In this document: positions 35,687 through 45,396 of the stretch, piece after piece
Layout: every line of letters starts with the position of its first letter
How positions within the stretch are numbered: position 1 is the first letter of the stretch
NCBI RefSeq assembly: GCF_024723735.1
Contig: NZ_JANQDU010000001.1
Span: 1,054,001 to 1,118,000 of the forward strand
Reading direction: 5' to 3'
Source: Frigidibacter sp. ROC022
GTDB lineage: Bacteria > Pseudomonadota > Alphaproteobacteria > Rhodobacterales > Rhodobacteraceae
Length of the DNA: 64,000 nucleotides
Made by a program: the position numbers and the translations under genes
The notes under the pieces: model-generated
The model's database searches: none
What the model saw: the letters and a program-made list of their open reading frames with translations, nothing else
What the model was told of the DNA's origin: nothing

Positions 35687-37273
35687 ATGGATGCGAATGA
35701 CAGCGATCTCGGCGTGACCGACGCCCCGACATCCGGGACCACCGAGGCCGGCACCGAGGTGCGCGAGGGCGTTGACCGCGCCACGGTCGAGACGGTCGAG
35801 GGCATGGGCGCCTACAAATACGGCTGGGAAACCGAGATCGAGACCGACTACGCGCCGAAGGGCGTGAACGAGGACATCGTCCGGCTGATCTCGCAGAAGA
35901 ACGGCGAACCGCAGTGGATGACCGACTGGCGGCTGGAGGCCTTCGCGCGCTGGAAGGAGATGACCGAGCCGAGCTGGGCGATGGTCCATTATCCGAAGAT
36001 CGACTACCAGGACCAGTATTACTACGCCAAGCCGAAGAGCATGATGGAACGGCCGAAGTCGCTGGACGAGGTCGATCCGAAACTGCTGGCGACCTATGCC
36101 AAGCTGGGCATCCCGCTGAAAGAGCAGAAGATCCTGGCCGGCGTCGAAGAGGGCGCCCCGGTGGGCGGCCGGGTCGATGATGGCCAGCCCGAACGCCGGG
36201 TCGCGGTGGACGCGGTCTTCGACAGCGTCAGCGTCGGGACCACCTTCAAGACCGAGCTGGCCAAGGCCGGGGTGATCTTCTGTTCGATCTCGGAAGCGAT
36301 CCGCGAACATCCGGAACTGGTGAGGAAATACCTGGGCAGCGTGGTGCCGCAGTCGGACAATTTCTTCGCCACGCTCAATTCGGCGGTCTTCTCGGACGGG
36401 TCCTTCGTATACATCCCGCCGAATACCAAATGCCCGATGGAGCTGAGCACCTATTTCCGCATCAACGCCGAGAACACCGGCCAGTTCGAACGGACCCTGA
36501 TCATCGCCGACAAGGGCAGTTTCGTCAGCTATCTCGAAGGCTGCACCGCGCCGAAGCGCGACAAGGCGCAACTGCATGCGGCGGTGGTGGAGATCGTGAT
36601 TCTCGAGGACGCCGAGGTGAAATACTCGACGGTGCAGAACTGGTTCCCCGGCGACGAGGACGGCAAGGGCGGGATCTACAACTTCGTCACCAAGCGCGCC
36701 GATTGCCGCGAGGCGCGGGCCAAGGTGATGTGGACCCAGGTCGAGACCGGCTCGGCGGTGACCTGGAAATATCCTTCCTGCATCCTGCGCGGCGAGGAAA
36801 GCCAGGGCGAGTTCTACTCGATCGCCATCGCCAACAATTTCCAGCAGGCCGACACCGGCACCAAGATGGTGCATCTGGGCAAGAACAGCCGCAGCCGGAT
36901 CGTCTCGAAGGGGATTTCGGCGGGCAAGGCGCAGAACACATATCGCGGGCTGGTCTCGATGCATCCGCGGGCCAAGAACAGCCGCAACTATACCCAGTGC
37001 GACAGCCTGCTGATCGGCGATCAGTGCGGCGCCCATACCGTGCCCTATATCGAGGTGAAGAACATGTCCTCGCGGGTCGAGCATGAGGCGACCACCTCGA
37101 AGGTCGATGATGACCAGCTGTTCTATTGCCGCTCGCGCGGGATGGACGAGGAAGAGGCCGTGGCGCTGGTCGTCAACGGCTTCTGCAAGGAAGTCCTGCA
37201 GGCGCTGCCGATGGAATTCGCGATGGAAGCCCAGCAACTTGTCGCGATCTCGCTGGAAGGCTCGGTCGGCTGA
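35687..37273 (+). CDS. sufB: Fe-S cluster scaffold component SufB
   Basis: A 528-residue subunit of the SufBC2D scaffold. After about 40 non-conserved residues the SufB core starts at [18 protein letters not shown]. The beta-helix core includes [31 protein letters not shown] and [20 protein letters not shown]. Cys481 in QLFYC corresponds to the cluster-building cysteine of E. coli SufB. It ends AISLEGSVG as usual. The ribosome-binding site is GAAGGA, and the stop overlaps the next small gene. Confidence 0.96.
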   Translation: MDANDSDLGVTDAPTSGTTEAGTEVREGVDRATVETVEGMGAYKYGWETEIETDYAPKGVNEDIVRLISQKNGEPQWMTDWRLEAFARWKEMTEPSWAMVHYPKIDYQDQYYYAKPKSMMERPKSLDEVDPKLLATYAKLGIPLKEQKILAGVEEGAPVGGRVDDGQPERRVAVDAVFDSVSVGTTFKTELAKAGVIFCSISEAIREHPELVRKYLGSVVPQSDNFFATLNSAVFSDGSFVYIPPNTKCPMELSTYFRINAENTGQFERTLIIADKGSFVSYLEGCTAPKRDKAQLHAAVVEIVILEDAEVKYSTVQNWFPGDEDGKGGIYNFVTKRADCREARAKVMWTQVETGSAVTWKYPSCILRGEESQGEFYSIAIANNFQQADTGTKMVHLGKNSRSRIVSKGISAGKAQNTYRGLVSMHPRAKNSRNYTQCDSLLIGDQCGAHTVPYIEVKNMSSRVEHEATTSKVDDDQLFYCRSRGMDEEEAVALVVNGFCKEVLQALPMEFAMEAQQLVAISLEGSVG

Positions 37274-37443
37274 TGATGGGCGAGGTGCTGAAGGCTCTGG
37301 GGATCGGACTCGGCTGCTTTGTCGGGCTGGCGATCTATTGGAAGCTGAAGGGCACCGAGTTGCAGCATGGGCCGGTGCTCCCGGCGGCCATGGTGGGGGT
37401 GACGGTGACGCTGGCGGCGCTGCTGATCGGATGGGTGGCGTGA
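37273..37443 (+). CDS. Small two-helix membrane protein in the suf operon
   Basis: A 56-residue protein starting at [10 protein letters not shown] and overlapping the sufB stop by one base (TGATG). Two hydrophobic helices (about residues 5-24 and 35-55, VLPAAMVGVTVTLAALLIGW) are separated by YWKLKGTELQHGP. Translational coupling to sufB makes it a real gene candidate. The family is not known to me; a membrane link for the suf machinery is speculative. Confidence 0.65.
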   Translation: MMGEVLKALGIGLGCFVGLAIYWKLKGTELQHGPVLPAAMVGVTVTLAALLIGWVA

Positions 37444-37629
37444 TGGGGCTGCGGATGATGTCCGGGCCGGCGCGGCGACCCGTGGCGGGGCGCGGGACGG
37501 CCCTGCCGGAACGGTCCTGCGTCATGCCGACGCAGCCGCGGAATCTGCCCAGCTTCTTTACAAATCTGCCCGAGTTTGGCCCCAATCCCGGTCTACCTCT
37601 GATTGCAGGACAGGTTGGAGGGTCGTCGA

Positions 37630-38133
37630 ATGTCGGGTTCTGGCGAGCACATGGATCAGGAGAACATGCGGGTCTTCCACGACCGGCTGGCCCGGGTCGA
37701 AAAACGCGCCGAGCAGAATCTGCAGGAAATGCGCAAGCGCCGGGCGCGCATGCGGTCGCGGAAGACGGGGCTGTTCAGCAATGTGTTCGCGATCCTTTCG
37801 GGCGGTCTGGCGGTGGTCGCCTCGCGCCTGTTCCGGGCCGATTTCTTCGATGCCGGGCTGACCGGAAGCGGCGCCCAGGAAGCGATGATCAACGACGCGC
37901 TGCTGGCGCTGGCGGTGGCGCTGCTGGTCAAGATGCTGTTCCGGCTCAACCTGCGGCAGTTCCTGTTCCTGCAGACCGCGGGGGCCGCGGCGATGCTGCT
38001 GGGCATGCACAATCTGGTGCATATGGCGCCGGACATCTTCGCCGAGATCTTTCCGCAGCAATGGGTCAGCGCCGTGCTGGTCGAGACCGAGCCGAACTCG
38101 CTGCTGATCCGGGGCGCCTCTCTGACCTTCTAG
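37630..38133 (+). CDS. Membrane protein of unknown function in the suf operon
   Basis: A 167-residue protein. About 55 charged residues predicted as a coiled coil ([23 protein letters not shown]) are followed by three hydrophobic helices: [35 protein letters not shown] and [17 protein letters not shown]. It ends with an extramembrane tail. ATG 37630 has GGAGGG upstream. It lies after a 186-base gap that may contain its own promoter. Function unknown. Confidence 0.7.
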   Translation: MSGSGEHMDQENMRVFHDRLARVEKRAEQNLQEMRKRRARMRSRKTGLFSNVFAILSGGLAVVASRLFRADFFDAGLTGSGAQEAMINDALLALAVALLVKMLFRLNLRQFLFLQTAGAAAMLLGMHNLVHMAPDIFAEIFPQQWVSAVLVETEPNSLLIRGASLTF

Positions 38134-38168
38134 GGGCGCAACCCCAGTATCCTTTCCCATCCTGCCGA

Positions 38169-38193
38169 CCGGGCCGCGCACTGCGTTGCCCGG
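38169..38193 (+). terminator. Stem-loop before the YbjQ gene
   Basis: CCGGGC (38169-38174) pairs with GCCCGG (38188-38193), followed by CCGATTTCGT. A weak terminator or processing hairpin between the coiled-coil membrane protein and ybjQ-like genes. Confidence 0.3.
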
Positions 38194-38221
38194 CCGATTT
38201 CGTCATATCAGGAGAGTCAGC

Positions 38222-38536
38222 ATGATCGTCACCACCACCCCCACGGTCGAGGGCAAACCCGTCGCCGTCTATCATGGCATCGTCTGCGGCGAGGCGATCC
38301 TGGGCGCCAACATCTTCCGTGACCTCTTCGCCGGAATCCGGGACATCGTCGGGGGCCGGTCCGCCGCCTATGAGGAGGAGCTCGCCAAGGCCCGCGAGAC
38401 GGCGCTGCGCGAGATGCAGGACAAGGCGCTGGAGCAGGGCGCCAATGCCGTGGTCGGGGTCGATCTGGATTACGAGGTGATCAACAACATGCTGATGGTC
38501 TCGGCCTCGGGCACCGCGGTGACGCTGGCATCATGA
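38222..38536 (+). CDS. YbjQ/UPF0145-family protein
   Basis: A 104-residue protein of the YbjQ (DUF74) family of pentameric small proteins. [37 protein letters not shown] and [17 protein letters not shown] are hallmark stretches. The family has no firmly established function; heavy-metal binding has been suggested. GGAGAG precedes the ATG. The stop overlaps the FkbM methyltransferase start by ATGA, so the two are coupled. Confidence 0.9.
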   Translation: MIVTTTPTVEGKPVAVYHGIVCGEAILGANIFRDLFAGIRDIVGGRSAAYEEELAKARETALREMQDKALEQGANAVVGVDLDYEVINNMLMVSASGTAVTLAS

Positions 38537-39342
38537 ACGCCCAGCCGCCGATCCTTCCCTCCGGGCTGCCCCCGATCGCCGAGCGCCTGGCCGGGCGCGC
38601 CAAGGGCCGTCCGCTGCGCCTGGCGCCGATGGAGCAGGTGCTGGCACGGATCGACGGCACCCCGGTGCAGTTCCATCTGAACATGGAGAACGACCCGATC
38701 CAGCATTGCCACCGGCATGGCCGGTTCTACGAGGCCGAGGAGCTGGCCGAACTGGTGCGGCTGGTGCCGAAGCGGGCGTCGATCCTGGATGTCGGCGCCA
38801 ATGTCGGCAATCACGCGCTGTTCTTCGCCTTGTTCCACGACGCCCGCCGGATCATCGTGGTGGAGCCGAACCCGCTGGCGCTGGAGCCCCTGGTCGCCAA
38901 TGTCCTCGGCAACCGGCTCGATCACGTGATCCAGCTTCAGTATCTGGGCTTCGGCCTGGCCGACCGCGACGAAGCCGGGTTCTCGATGAAGCCGCATGAC
39001 CGGAACCTCGGCGCCACCAGGATGTTTGCCGGAACCGATGGACCGTTCAGCGTGCGCCGCGGTGACGGCGTCTTTCCCCGGGCCCGGCCCGATCTGGTCA
39101 AGATCGATGTCGAGGGGATGGAAATGCAGGTGCTGGAGGGGCTCGAGGCGCTGATCGCCCGCGCCCGGCCGGTGCTGATGGTCGAAGTCAACCATGCCAA
39201 TGCGGATGCCTTCGCCGAATGGGCCGCAGGGCATCACTACAGAACCCATCTGACCCGCCGGGTCGGAAGAGCCAACGACAATCACATCCTGCTGCCGGAC
39301 ACCCCGGAAGCGGTTCCTACGGAAGATAAAGAAAATGCTTGA
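38533..39342 (+). CDS. FkbM-family SAM-dependent methyltransferase
   Basis: A 269-residue Rossmann methyltransferase. [19 protein letters not shown] is the SAM-binding loop and [14 protein letters not shown] has the acidic ribose-binding residue. [33 protein letters not shown] is the FkbM signature. FkbM enzymes methylate hydroxyls of sugars or polyketides; the substrate here is unknown. It overlaps ybjQ by ATGA and sufC by 8 bases, so it is embedded in the suf operon. Confidence 0.88.
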   Translation: MNAQPPILPSGLPPIAERLAGRAKGRPLRLAPMEQVLARIDGTPVQFHLNMENDPIQHCHRHGRFYEAEELAELVRLVPKRASILDVGANVGNHALFFALFHDARRIIVVEPNPLALEPLVANVLGNRLDHVIQLQYLGFGLADRDEAGFSMKPHDRNLGATRMFAGTDGPFSVRRGDGVFPRARPDLVKIDVEGMEMQVLEGLEALIARARPVLMVEVNHANADAFAEWAAGHHYRTHLTRRVGRANDNHILLPDTPEAVPTEDKENA

Positions 39343-40090
39343 TATCAAAGGCCTGAAGGTCAAACTTGAAGAAGAGGACAAGGCGATCCTGAAGGGTGTC
39401 GACCTGCATGTCGATGCCGGGTCGGTGCATGCGATCATGGGTCCGAACGGTTCGGGCAAATCGACGCTCTCCTATGTGCTGTCGGGGCGTGACGGCTATG
39501 AGGTGACCGGCGGCAGCGCCACGCTGGACGGCGCCGACCTGCTGGATCTGGAACCGGAAGAGCGCGCCGCGGCGGGGCTGTTCCTGGCCTTCCAGTATCC
39601 GGTCGAGATTCCCGGCGTCGGCAACATGACCTTCCTGCGCACCGCACTGAACGCGCAACGCAAGGCGCGGGGCGAGGAGGAGGTCTCGGCGGCCGAGTTC
39701 CTGAAGCTGATCCGCGCCAAGGCCAAGACCCTGCATATCGACGCCGACATGCTGAAGCGCCCGGTCAATGTGGGTTTCTCCGGAGGCGAGAAGAAGCGCA
39801 ACGAGATCCTGCAAATGGCGGTTCTGGAGCCGAAGATGTGCATCCTGGACGAGACCGACTCGGGGCTGGATGTCGATGCGATGAAACTGGTGGCAGAGGG
39901 CGTCAACGCGCTGCGCGACGAGGGCCGGGGTTTCCTGGTCATCACGCATTATCAACGGCTTCTGGATCACATCGCCCCCGACGTGGTGCATATCATGGCC
40001 GATGGCCGGATCGTGAAGACCGGCGGGCCGGATCTGGCGCTGGAGGTCGAGAAGAACGGCTATGCCGATATCCTGGCCGAGGTGGCGTGA
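39335..40090 (+). CDS. sufC: Fe-S assembly ATPase SufC
   Basis: A 251-residue ABC-type ATPase of the SufBC2D complex, without a membrane domain. MGPNGSGKST near residue 37 is Walker A, FSGGEKKRNEI near 148 the signature, and CILDETDSGLDVDAM the Walker B. ITHYQRLLDHI holds the switch His. It overlaps the methyltransferase by 8 bases and sufD by one base (TGATG). Confidence 0.97.
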   Translation: MLDIKGLKVKLEEEDKAILKGVDLHVDAGSVHAIMGPNGSGKSTLSYVLSGRDGYEVTGGSATLDGADLLDLEPEERAAAGLFLAFQYPVEIPGVGNMTFLRTALNAQRKARGEEEVSAAEFLKLIRAKAKTLHIDADMLKRPVNVGFSGGEKKRNEILQMAVLEPKMCILDETDSGLDVDAMKLVAEGVNALRDEGRGFLVITHYQRLLDHIAPDVVHIMADGRIVKTGGPDLALEVEKNGYADILAEVA

Positions 40091-41352
40091 TGGCGCTTCC
40101 TGCAAGACGTGAGGCCGCGCAGGCCTTTGCCGACGGGCTGAGCCTGCCGAAGGGCGGCTGGGCGGGGCCGGCGCGCACGGCGGCGCTGGCGCGGCTGGTC
40201 GAGTCCGGGCTGCCGTTCCGCCGCGATGAATACTGGCGCTACACCGATCCGGCACCGCTGCTGGCCGAAGCGCCGCATGTCGCGGACGATACCGCCGCTT
40301 CCGCCTTCGAGGCGCTGGAGCGGGTGCGGCTGGTGTTCCGCGGCGGCGTCTTCGACGCCGAGGCCAGCGACGACCCCAAGGCGGCGGGGGTGGAACTCCT
40401 GTCACGCGCGGGCGGCTCGGACATCCACTGGGCACGCGAGACCTACGGCACGCTCGAGGCGCGGGGCCAGACGCCGGTGGCGCGGCCGCTCGCGGCGCTG
40501 AACACGGCGCTGGCGCCGGAGGGCGTGCTGATCCGGGCGACAAAGCCGAACGCGACACCCGTGGAGCTGATTTATCACGTGGAACCAGGGGCTTCCGAGG
40601 TGTTCTTGCACCATGTCGTGCGGCTGGACCCGGGCGCCTCTCTGACCCTGCTGGAAACTGGCACCGCCGCCGGGCGCGGCAATACGGTTCTGGAGGTGGA
40701 TATTGCCGAAGGCGCGACCTTCCACCATCTGCGGACCCAGGGCGGAGACCCGGCAAGGCAGGTCGTCAGCCATGTCTTTGCCCGGCTGGGCCGCGAGGCG
40801 CGGTTCCGCTCCTTCACCCTGACCGCGGGCGGGGCGCTGAGCCGCAACGAGTCGGTGATCGAACTGGCGGGCGAGGATGGCTCGGCCCATGTCGCGGGCG
40901 TGGCGATGGGAGGAAAGGGGGTGTCGCAGGACGATACCGTCTTCATCACCCATGACGCCGAGCGCTGCGAAAGCCGACAGGTGTTCAAGAAGGTGCTGCG
41001 CAAGGGCATGACCGGGGTGTTCCAGGGCAAGATCCTCGTGAAACAGGGGGCCCAGAAGACCGACGGCTACCAGATTTCGCAGGCGCTGCTGCTGGATGAC
41101 GACGCCAGCTTCCTGGCCAAGCCGGAACTGGAGATCTATGCCGACGACGTGCAGTGTTCGCATGGTTCGACCTCGGGCGCGATCGACGAGACGGCGCTGT
41201 ACTATCTGCGCTCGCGCGGGGTGCCGAAGGCCGAGGCGGAACATCTGCTGGTGCAGGCCTTCCTGGCCGAGGCGCTGGCCGAAATCGCCGATCCGGCCCT
41301 GGCCGAGGCGGTTCTGGGGCGGCTGACCGACGGGCTGGCCGAATTGCGATGA
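40090..41352 (+). CDS. sufD: Fe-S scaffold component SufD
   Basis: A 420-residue SufB paralogue. YWRYTDPAPLLAEAP at the N-terminus and a beta-helix core with VAGVAMGGKGVSQDDTVFITHDAERCESRQVFKKVL follow. YADDVQCSHGSTSGAIDETALYYLRSRG holds His358, equivalent to the cluster-building His of E. coli SufD. It overlaps sufC and the next gene by one and four bases, so the set is tightly coupled. Confidence 0.95.
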   Translation: MALPARREAAQAFADGLSLPKGGWAGPARTAALARLVESGLPFRRDEYWRYTDPAPLLAEAPHVADDTAASAFEALERVRLVFRGGVFDAEASDDPKAAGVELLSRAGGSDIHWARETYGTLEARGQTPVARPLAALNTALAPEGVLIRATKPNATPVELIYHVEPGASEVFLHHVVRLDPGASLTLLETGTAAGRGNTVLEVDIAEGATFHHLRTQGGDPARQVVSHVFARLGREARFRSFTLTAGGALSRNESVIELAGEDGSAHVAGVAMGGKGVSQDDTVFITHDAERCESRQVFKKVLRKGMTGVFQGKILVKQGAQKTDGYQISQALLLDDDASFLAKPELEIYADDVQCSHGSTSGAIDETALYYLRSRGVPKAEAEHLLVQAFLAEALAEIADPALAEAVLGRLTDGLAELR

Positions 41353-41846
41353 GCGTCACCGGCGACATCTGGGAAAGCTGGCGCGCCCCGCGCCGGGTGC
41401 TGCGCCGCCTGCTGGCGCAGGGCCAGCGCGAGGATCGGGTGCTGGTCTATCTGCTGGTCGGCTGCGGGCTGATCTATGTCTCGTCCTGGCCCGGCCTGGC
41501 GCAGGCGGCGCGGCTTGACCCTTCGGTGCCGCTCGAGGCGCGGCTGGGCGGCGGCATGCTGGCCTGGCTGGCGCTGATCCCGCTGGCGGCCTATGTGCTG
41601 GCGGCGGTCTCGCATCTGCTGGCCCGGGCCCTGGGCGGGCAGGGCAGCTTCTACGGGGCGCGGCTGGCGCTGTTCTGGGCGCTGCTGGCGGCCAGCCCGG
41701 CCTGGCTGGCGCAGGCGGCCCTTGGCGCGGTGGCGCCGGGCGCCGTCGCCCGGATCGCGGCGGCGCTGGCGCTGGCCGGATTCCTGTGGCTCTGGCTAAC
41801 GGCGCTGCTGGAAGCCGAACGGAGGCCCGCCGATGCTTCTGCGTGA
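41349..41846 (+). CDS. YIP1-like membrane protein 1
   Basis: A 165-residue polytopic protein with four to five helices (VLVYLLVGCGLIYVSSW, GGMLAWLALIPLAAYVLAAV, ALFWALLAASPAWLAQAAL, IAAALALAGFLWLWLTALL). It overlaps sufD by ATGA and the next YIP1-like gene by 14 bases. Paired YIP1-type proteins between sufD and sufS are, as far as I know, a regular feature of Rhodobacterales suf operons. Role unknown. Confidence 0.75.
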   Translation: MSVTGDIWESWRAPRRVLRRLLAQGQREDRVLVYLLVGCGLIYVSSWPGLAQAARLDPSVPLEARLGGGMLAWLALIPLAAYVLAAVSHLLARALGGQGSFYGARLALFWALLAASPAWLAQAALGAVAPGAVARIAAALALAGFLWLWLTALLEAERRPADASA

Positions 41847-42426
41847 CCTGCTGCCACTGGCCCGCGACACGATCTCGGACCCGAAAGGCGTGCTGCGGCA
41901 GCTGATCGGGCTGGGGCTCGACCGCGAGACGCTCTGGATCGCGCTCGGCGCCACCACGGCGGTGGGCGTTCTGCTGGCCGAGGTGATGCTGGCGATCCTG
42001 CGCCAGCAGGGGGTGGAGCCGATGTTCTCCTTCGGCACCCTGCCGCTGGGCTCGGCGCTGATCGAATTCGCGCTTCTGGCGATCCTGATCGTGGCGATTC
42101 TCTGGGCCGGACGGATGCTGGGCGGCACCGGAACCCTCGACGGCGCGATCCTGGCGGTCACCTGGCTGCAGTTCATCATGGCGCTGGTCCAGGTGGCGCA
42201 ACTGGTGGCGATGCTCACGCTGCCCTTCCTGGCCGGGGTCCTGGGCCTGTTCAGCGTGGTGCTGTTCTTCTGGCTGCTGACCAGTTTCGTCGCCGAAATC
42301 CACGGCTTCCGCTCGCGTCCGCGGGTCTTTGCCGGAATCCTGATCGGGCTGCTGGCACTGGCCACGGTGCTGGTCTTCGTCCTGACCCTGATCGGCGTCA
42401 CATTGCCGGAGATGACCTATGTATGA
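41833..42426 (+). CDS. YIP1-family membrane protein 2
   Basis: A 197-residue polytopic protein with five helices of the YIP1 type. It begins MLLRDLLPLARDTISDPKGVLRQLI, the 'phage-shock/YIP1' style amphipathic start. It includes AILAVTWLQFIMALVQV and LGLFSVVLFFWLLTSFVAEIHGF. It overlaps the preceding gene by 14 bases and sufS by 8. It may form a heteromer with the preceding protein. Its link to cluster assembly is only contextual. Confidence 0.8.
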   Translation: MLLRDLLPLARDTISDPKGVLRQLIGLGLDRETLWIALGATTAVGVLLAEVMLAILRQQGVEPMFSFGTLPLGSALIEFALLAILIVAILWAGRMLGGTGTLDGAILAVTWLQFIMALVQVAQLVAMLTLPFLAGVLGLFSVVLFFWLLTSFVAEIHGFRSRPRVFAGILIGLLALATVLVFVLTLIGVTLPEMTYV

Positions 42427-43636
42427 CCTCGCCAAGATCCGCGCCGATTTCCCGATCCTCTCGCGCGAGGTCAACGGCGTGCCGCTGGTCTATCTCGACA
42501 ACGGCGCCTCGGCACAGAAGCCGCAGGTGGTCATCGACGCGATCACCCGCGCCTACAGCCAGGAATATTCCAATGTGCACCGCGGGCTGCACTATCTCTC
42601 CAGCCTCGCCACCGACAATTACGAGGCCGTGCGCGGCAAGGTGGCGCGGTTCCTGAATGCCGGGTCCGAGGATGACATCATCCTGAATTCGGGATCGACC
42701 GAGGCGATCAACATGGTCTCCTACAGCTGGGCGGCGCCGCGGATGCAGGCGGGCGACGAGATCGTGCTGTCGATCATGGAGCATCACGCGAACATCGTGC
42801 CCTGGCATTTCCTGCGCGAGCGGCAGGGCGTGGTGCTGAAATGGGTCGAGACCGAGGCCGACGGCTCGCTGGACCCGCAGAAGGTGATCGACGCCATCGG
42901 ACCGCGCACCAAGCTGGTGGCAATAACGCATCTTTCCAATGTCTTGGGGACCAAAGTTGATGTGGCCGCCATCACCCGCGGTGCCCATGCGCAGGGCGTG
43001 CCGGTGCTGGTCGACGGCTCGCAGGGCGCGGTGCACGGCCCGGTCGACGTGTCCGCACTGGGCTGCGATTTCTACTGCATCACCGGGCACAAGCTCTATG
43101 GCCCCTCGGGGTCGGGTGCGATCTATGTGGCGCCCGAGCGGATGGCCGAGATGCGGCCCTTCCTGGGCGGCGGCGACATGATCCGCGAGGTCTCGCGCGA
43201 GACGGTCAGCTATGCCGACGCGCCGCTGAAGTTCGAGGCCGGCACCCCGGGCATCGTCCAGACCATCGGGCTGGGCGTGGCGCTGGACTATCTGATGGAT
43301 CTGGGGATGGAGGCGGTGGCCGCGCATGAGGCCCGGCTGGCGGCCTATGCGCAGGAGCGGCTGTCGGGGCTCAACTGGCTGTCGGTGCAGGGCCATGCGC
43401 CGGGCAAGGCGGCGATCTTCTCCTTCACCATGGCCGGGGCGCATGCGCATGACGTCTCGACGATCCTCGACAAGAAGGGCGTCGCGGTCCGGGCCGGCAC
43501 CCATTGCGCGATGCCGCTGATGGACCATCTGGGCGTCACCGCCACCTGCCGGGCCTCGTTCGGGCTCTACAATACCGAAGCCGAGGTCGACAAGCTGGTC
43601 GAGGCGCTGGAACTCTGCCGCAAGCTGTTCGGCTAA
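42419..43636 (+). CDS. sufS: Cysteine desulfurase SufS (class II)
   Basis: A 405-residue PLP-dependent desulfurase. [22 protein letters not shown], the PLP site [12 protein letters not shown] (Lys225) and the short catalytic loop [11 protein letters not shown] (Cys363) define the SufS/CsdA class. It ends the suf operon; no SufE or SufU partner follows in the window. It starts 8 bases inside the YIP1-like gene. Confidence 0.97.
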   Translation: MYDLAKIRADFPILSREVNGVPLVYLDNGASAQKPQVVIDAITRAYSQEYSNVHRGLHYLSSLATDNYEAVRGKVARFLNAGSEDDIILNSGSTEAINMVSYSWAAPRMQAGDEIVLSIMEHHANIVPWHFLRERQGVVLKWVETEADGSLDPQKVIDAIGPRTKLVAITHLSNVLGTKVDVAAITRGAHAQGVPVLVDGSQGAVHGPVDVSALGCDFYCITGHKLYGPSGSGAIYVAPERMAEMRPFLGGGDMIREVSRETVSYADAPLKFEAGTPGIVQTIGLGVALDYLMDLGMEAVAAHEARLAAYAQERLSGLNWLSVQGHAPGKAAIFSFTMAGAHAHDVSTILDKKGVAVRAGTHCAMPLMDHLGVTATCRASFGLYNTEAEVDKLVEALELCRKLFG

Positions 43637-43700
43637 AGCGGCAGGGGGGACGAAACACCGCTTGCGGCAGCGCCGCCTTTGCCCTATCAGATCGCCGTCC

Positions 43701-43777
<77 letters not shown>

Positions 43778-43953
43778 AACCCCTGAAGAGAAGACCTGCC
43801 GGGATCGAACCGCCAATGCGATCGTGATCCAGCCGGAGTCCTTCGAGAGTCCGGCGAACTGACGGCCGATGGGCGCAGCTTCCAGAGGGCCGGGCTTTGT
43901 GGGAGAAGATCCTGATTGCTCGTCCAGGTCGCGTCAGCGCCACAGGCAACGCA

Positions 43954-45387
43954 CTACTGCCCTCCGCCTTGCGGAAAGGCGTCTACGGGGCGCCGGTTGC
44001 GGGTGTCGAGTGCGGTCTCCAGCGCATGACCGGCGGCCAGCAGCAGGTCGTCCTCGAAGCGGCGTCCGATCAGTTGCACCGCCACCGGCAGGTCGTCGGA
44101 GTCATGTCCGCTGCACAGGGTCAGGGCCGGGGAGCCGGTCAGGTTGAAGGGCCGGGTCAGCGAGGTGTCGATGGCGCCGGGCTGATGTTCGTAGCCCAGC
44201 GGCTGCGCCGGGGTCAGCATCGTCGGCAGGATCAGCAGATCGACCCCGCGCATGGTCTCGTCCAGGGCGCGGATCAGCTCTTGCCGCAAGCGCAGGGCCA
44301 GGATGTATTCCGCTGCCGAAAAGGCCCGCCCGTCCTGCAGCCGGGAGCGTGTGGTGGCCCCGAACCGGTCCGGATGCGCGCGCAATTCGGCGCCGTGTTC
44401 GGCATATTCCTCGGGCCAGGTGATCGCCTTGGCGGTGCGGCTGTAAAGCGCGTGATCCGCGATGCGCAGGGTTTGCAGCCCGGCGCCGAGTTGCGGCAGC
44501 AGTGCCAGCGCCCGTTCCATGCCCGCCGCCACGGCCGGGTGCAGTTGCGGATGGTCTTCGTAGAGATGCCGCGGCACGCCGATCCGCAGCCCGGCGATGC
44601 CGCCCGTCAGCCGATCCGGATCGGGGGCGCGGAAGCCGGGCAGGGCGCGGTCGGCGGCGTCCTGCGAGATCATGGCCGACAGCATCAGCGTACAGTCCTC
44701 GACCGTCCAGGCCAGCGGCCCGAGGCAATCCATCGTCCGCGAGACCGGCAGCACCCCGGCGCGGCTGACCAGCCCGTCAGTCGGTTTCAGCCCGGCGGTG
44801 CCGCACCAGGCGGCGGGGGCGCGGATCGAGCCCGCGGTCTCGGTTCCCAGGGCGCCGGGCACGAAGCCGGCGGCGACCGCTGCGGCCGAGCCGCTGGACG
44901 AGGACGACGGGTCGCGGGAGAGGTTCCAGGGATTGCGCACCGGCGGCCAGGGGCCGTCGAGTCTTGTCCCGCCGACTGCATATTCAGCCGTGGCAGTCTT
45001 GCCGAGGATCACGGCCCCGGCGCGGCGCAGCATGGCGACTGCGGCAGCATCCCGGCGGGCCAGATGGTCGCGCCGATGCGCTGCCTGGGCGGTCGTTGGC
45101 AGGCCTGCCACGTCGATCAGATCCTTGATGCCGACCGGGATCCCGTGCATCGGGCCGCGCCAGCCACCGCCCGCGATCTCGGCCTCGGCCCGCCGGGCCT
45201 CGGACAGGGCGGCTTCGGCGGCGACGCAATTGAAGCTTGCGATCCGTCCATCCAGGGCCGCGATCCGGTCGATGCAGCCCCGGGTGAGCGCGACCGGTGA
45301 CAAATCGCCCGCCCGGATATGCCGGGCGAGGGCGGCGATGGTGAATTCCGGACGTTCGGCCCCGGCGGGCGGCACGGGCAGGGCCAT
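43954..45387 (-). CDS. Amidase-signature family hydrolase
   Basis: A 477-residue enzyme of the amidase-signature (GatA-like) family. The Ser-cisSer-Lys triad is visible: [10 protein letters not shown] (Lys), [14 protein letters not shown] (cis-Ser) and [15 protein letters not shown] (nucleophilic Ser). It hydrolyses amide bonds. No gatB/gatC genes lie nearby, so a free catabolic amidase is more likely than a tRNA amidotransferase subunit. It lies 9 bases downstream of the M20 gene on the same strand. Confidence 0.9.
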   Translation of the reverse strand: MALPVPPAGAERPEFTIAALARHIRAGDLSPVALTRGCIDRIAALDGRIASFNCVAAEAALSEARRAEAEIAGGGWRGPMHGIPVGIKDLIDVAGLPTTAQAAHRRDHLARRDAAAVAMLRRAGAVILGKTATAEYAVGGTRLDGPWPPVRNPWNLSRDPSSSSSGSAAAVAAGFVPGALGTETAGSIRAPAAWCGTAGLKPTDGLVSRAGVLPVSRTMDCLGPLAWTVEDCTLMLSAMISQDAADRALPGFRAPDPDRLTGGIAGLRIGVPRHLYEDHPQLHPAVAAGMERALALLPQLGAGLQTLRIADHALYSRTAKAITWPEEYAEHGAELRAHPDRFGATTRSRLQDGRAFSAAEYILALRLRQELIRALDETMRGVDLLILPTMLTPAQPLGYEHQPGAIDTSLTRPFNLTGSPALTLCSGHDSDDLPVAVQLIGRRFEDDLLLAAGHALETALDTRNRRPVDAFPQGGGQ

Positions 45388-45396
45388 GATATCGCG

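Noticed and set aside
37444-37629. Open frame continuing after the small membrane gene (start near 37443)
   Set aside because: It runs through the next gene in another frame and has no protein-like features; the region is more likely a promoter.
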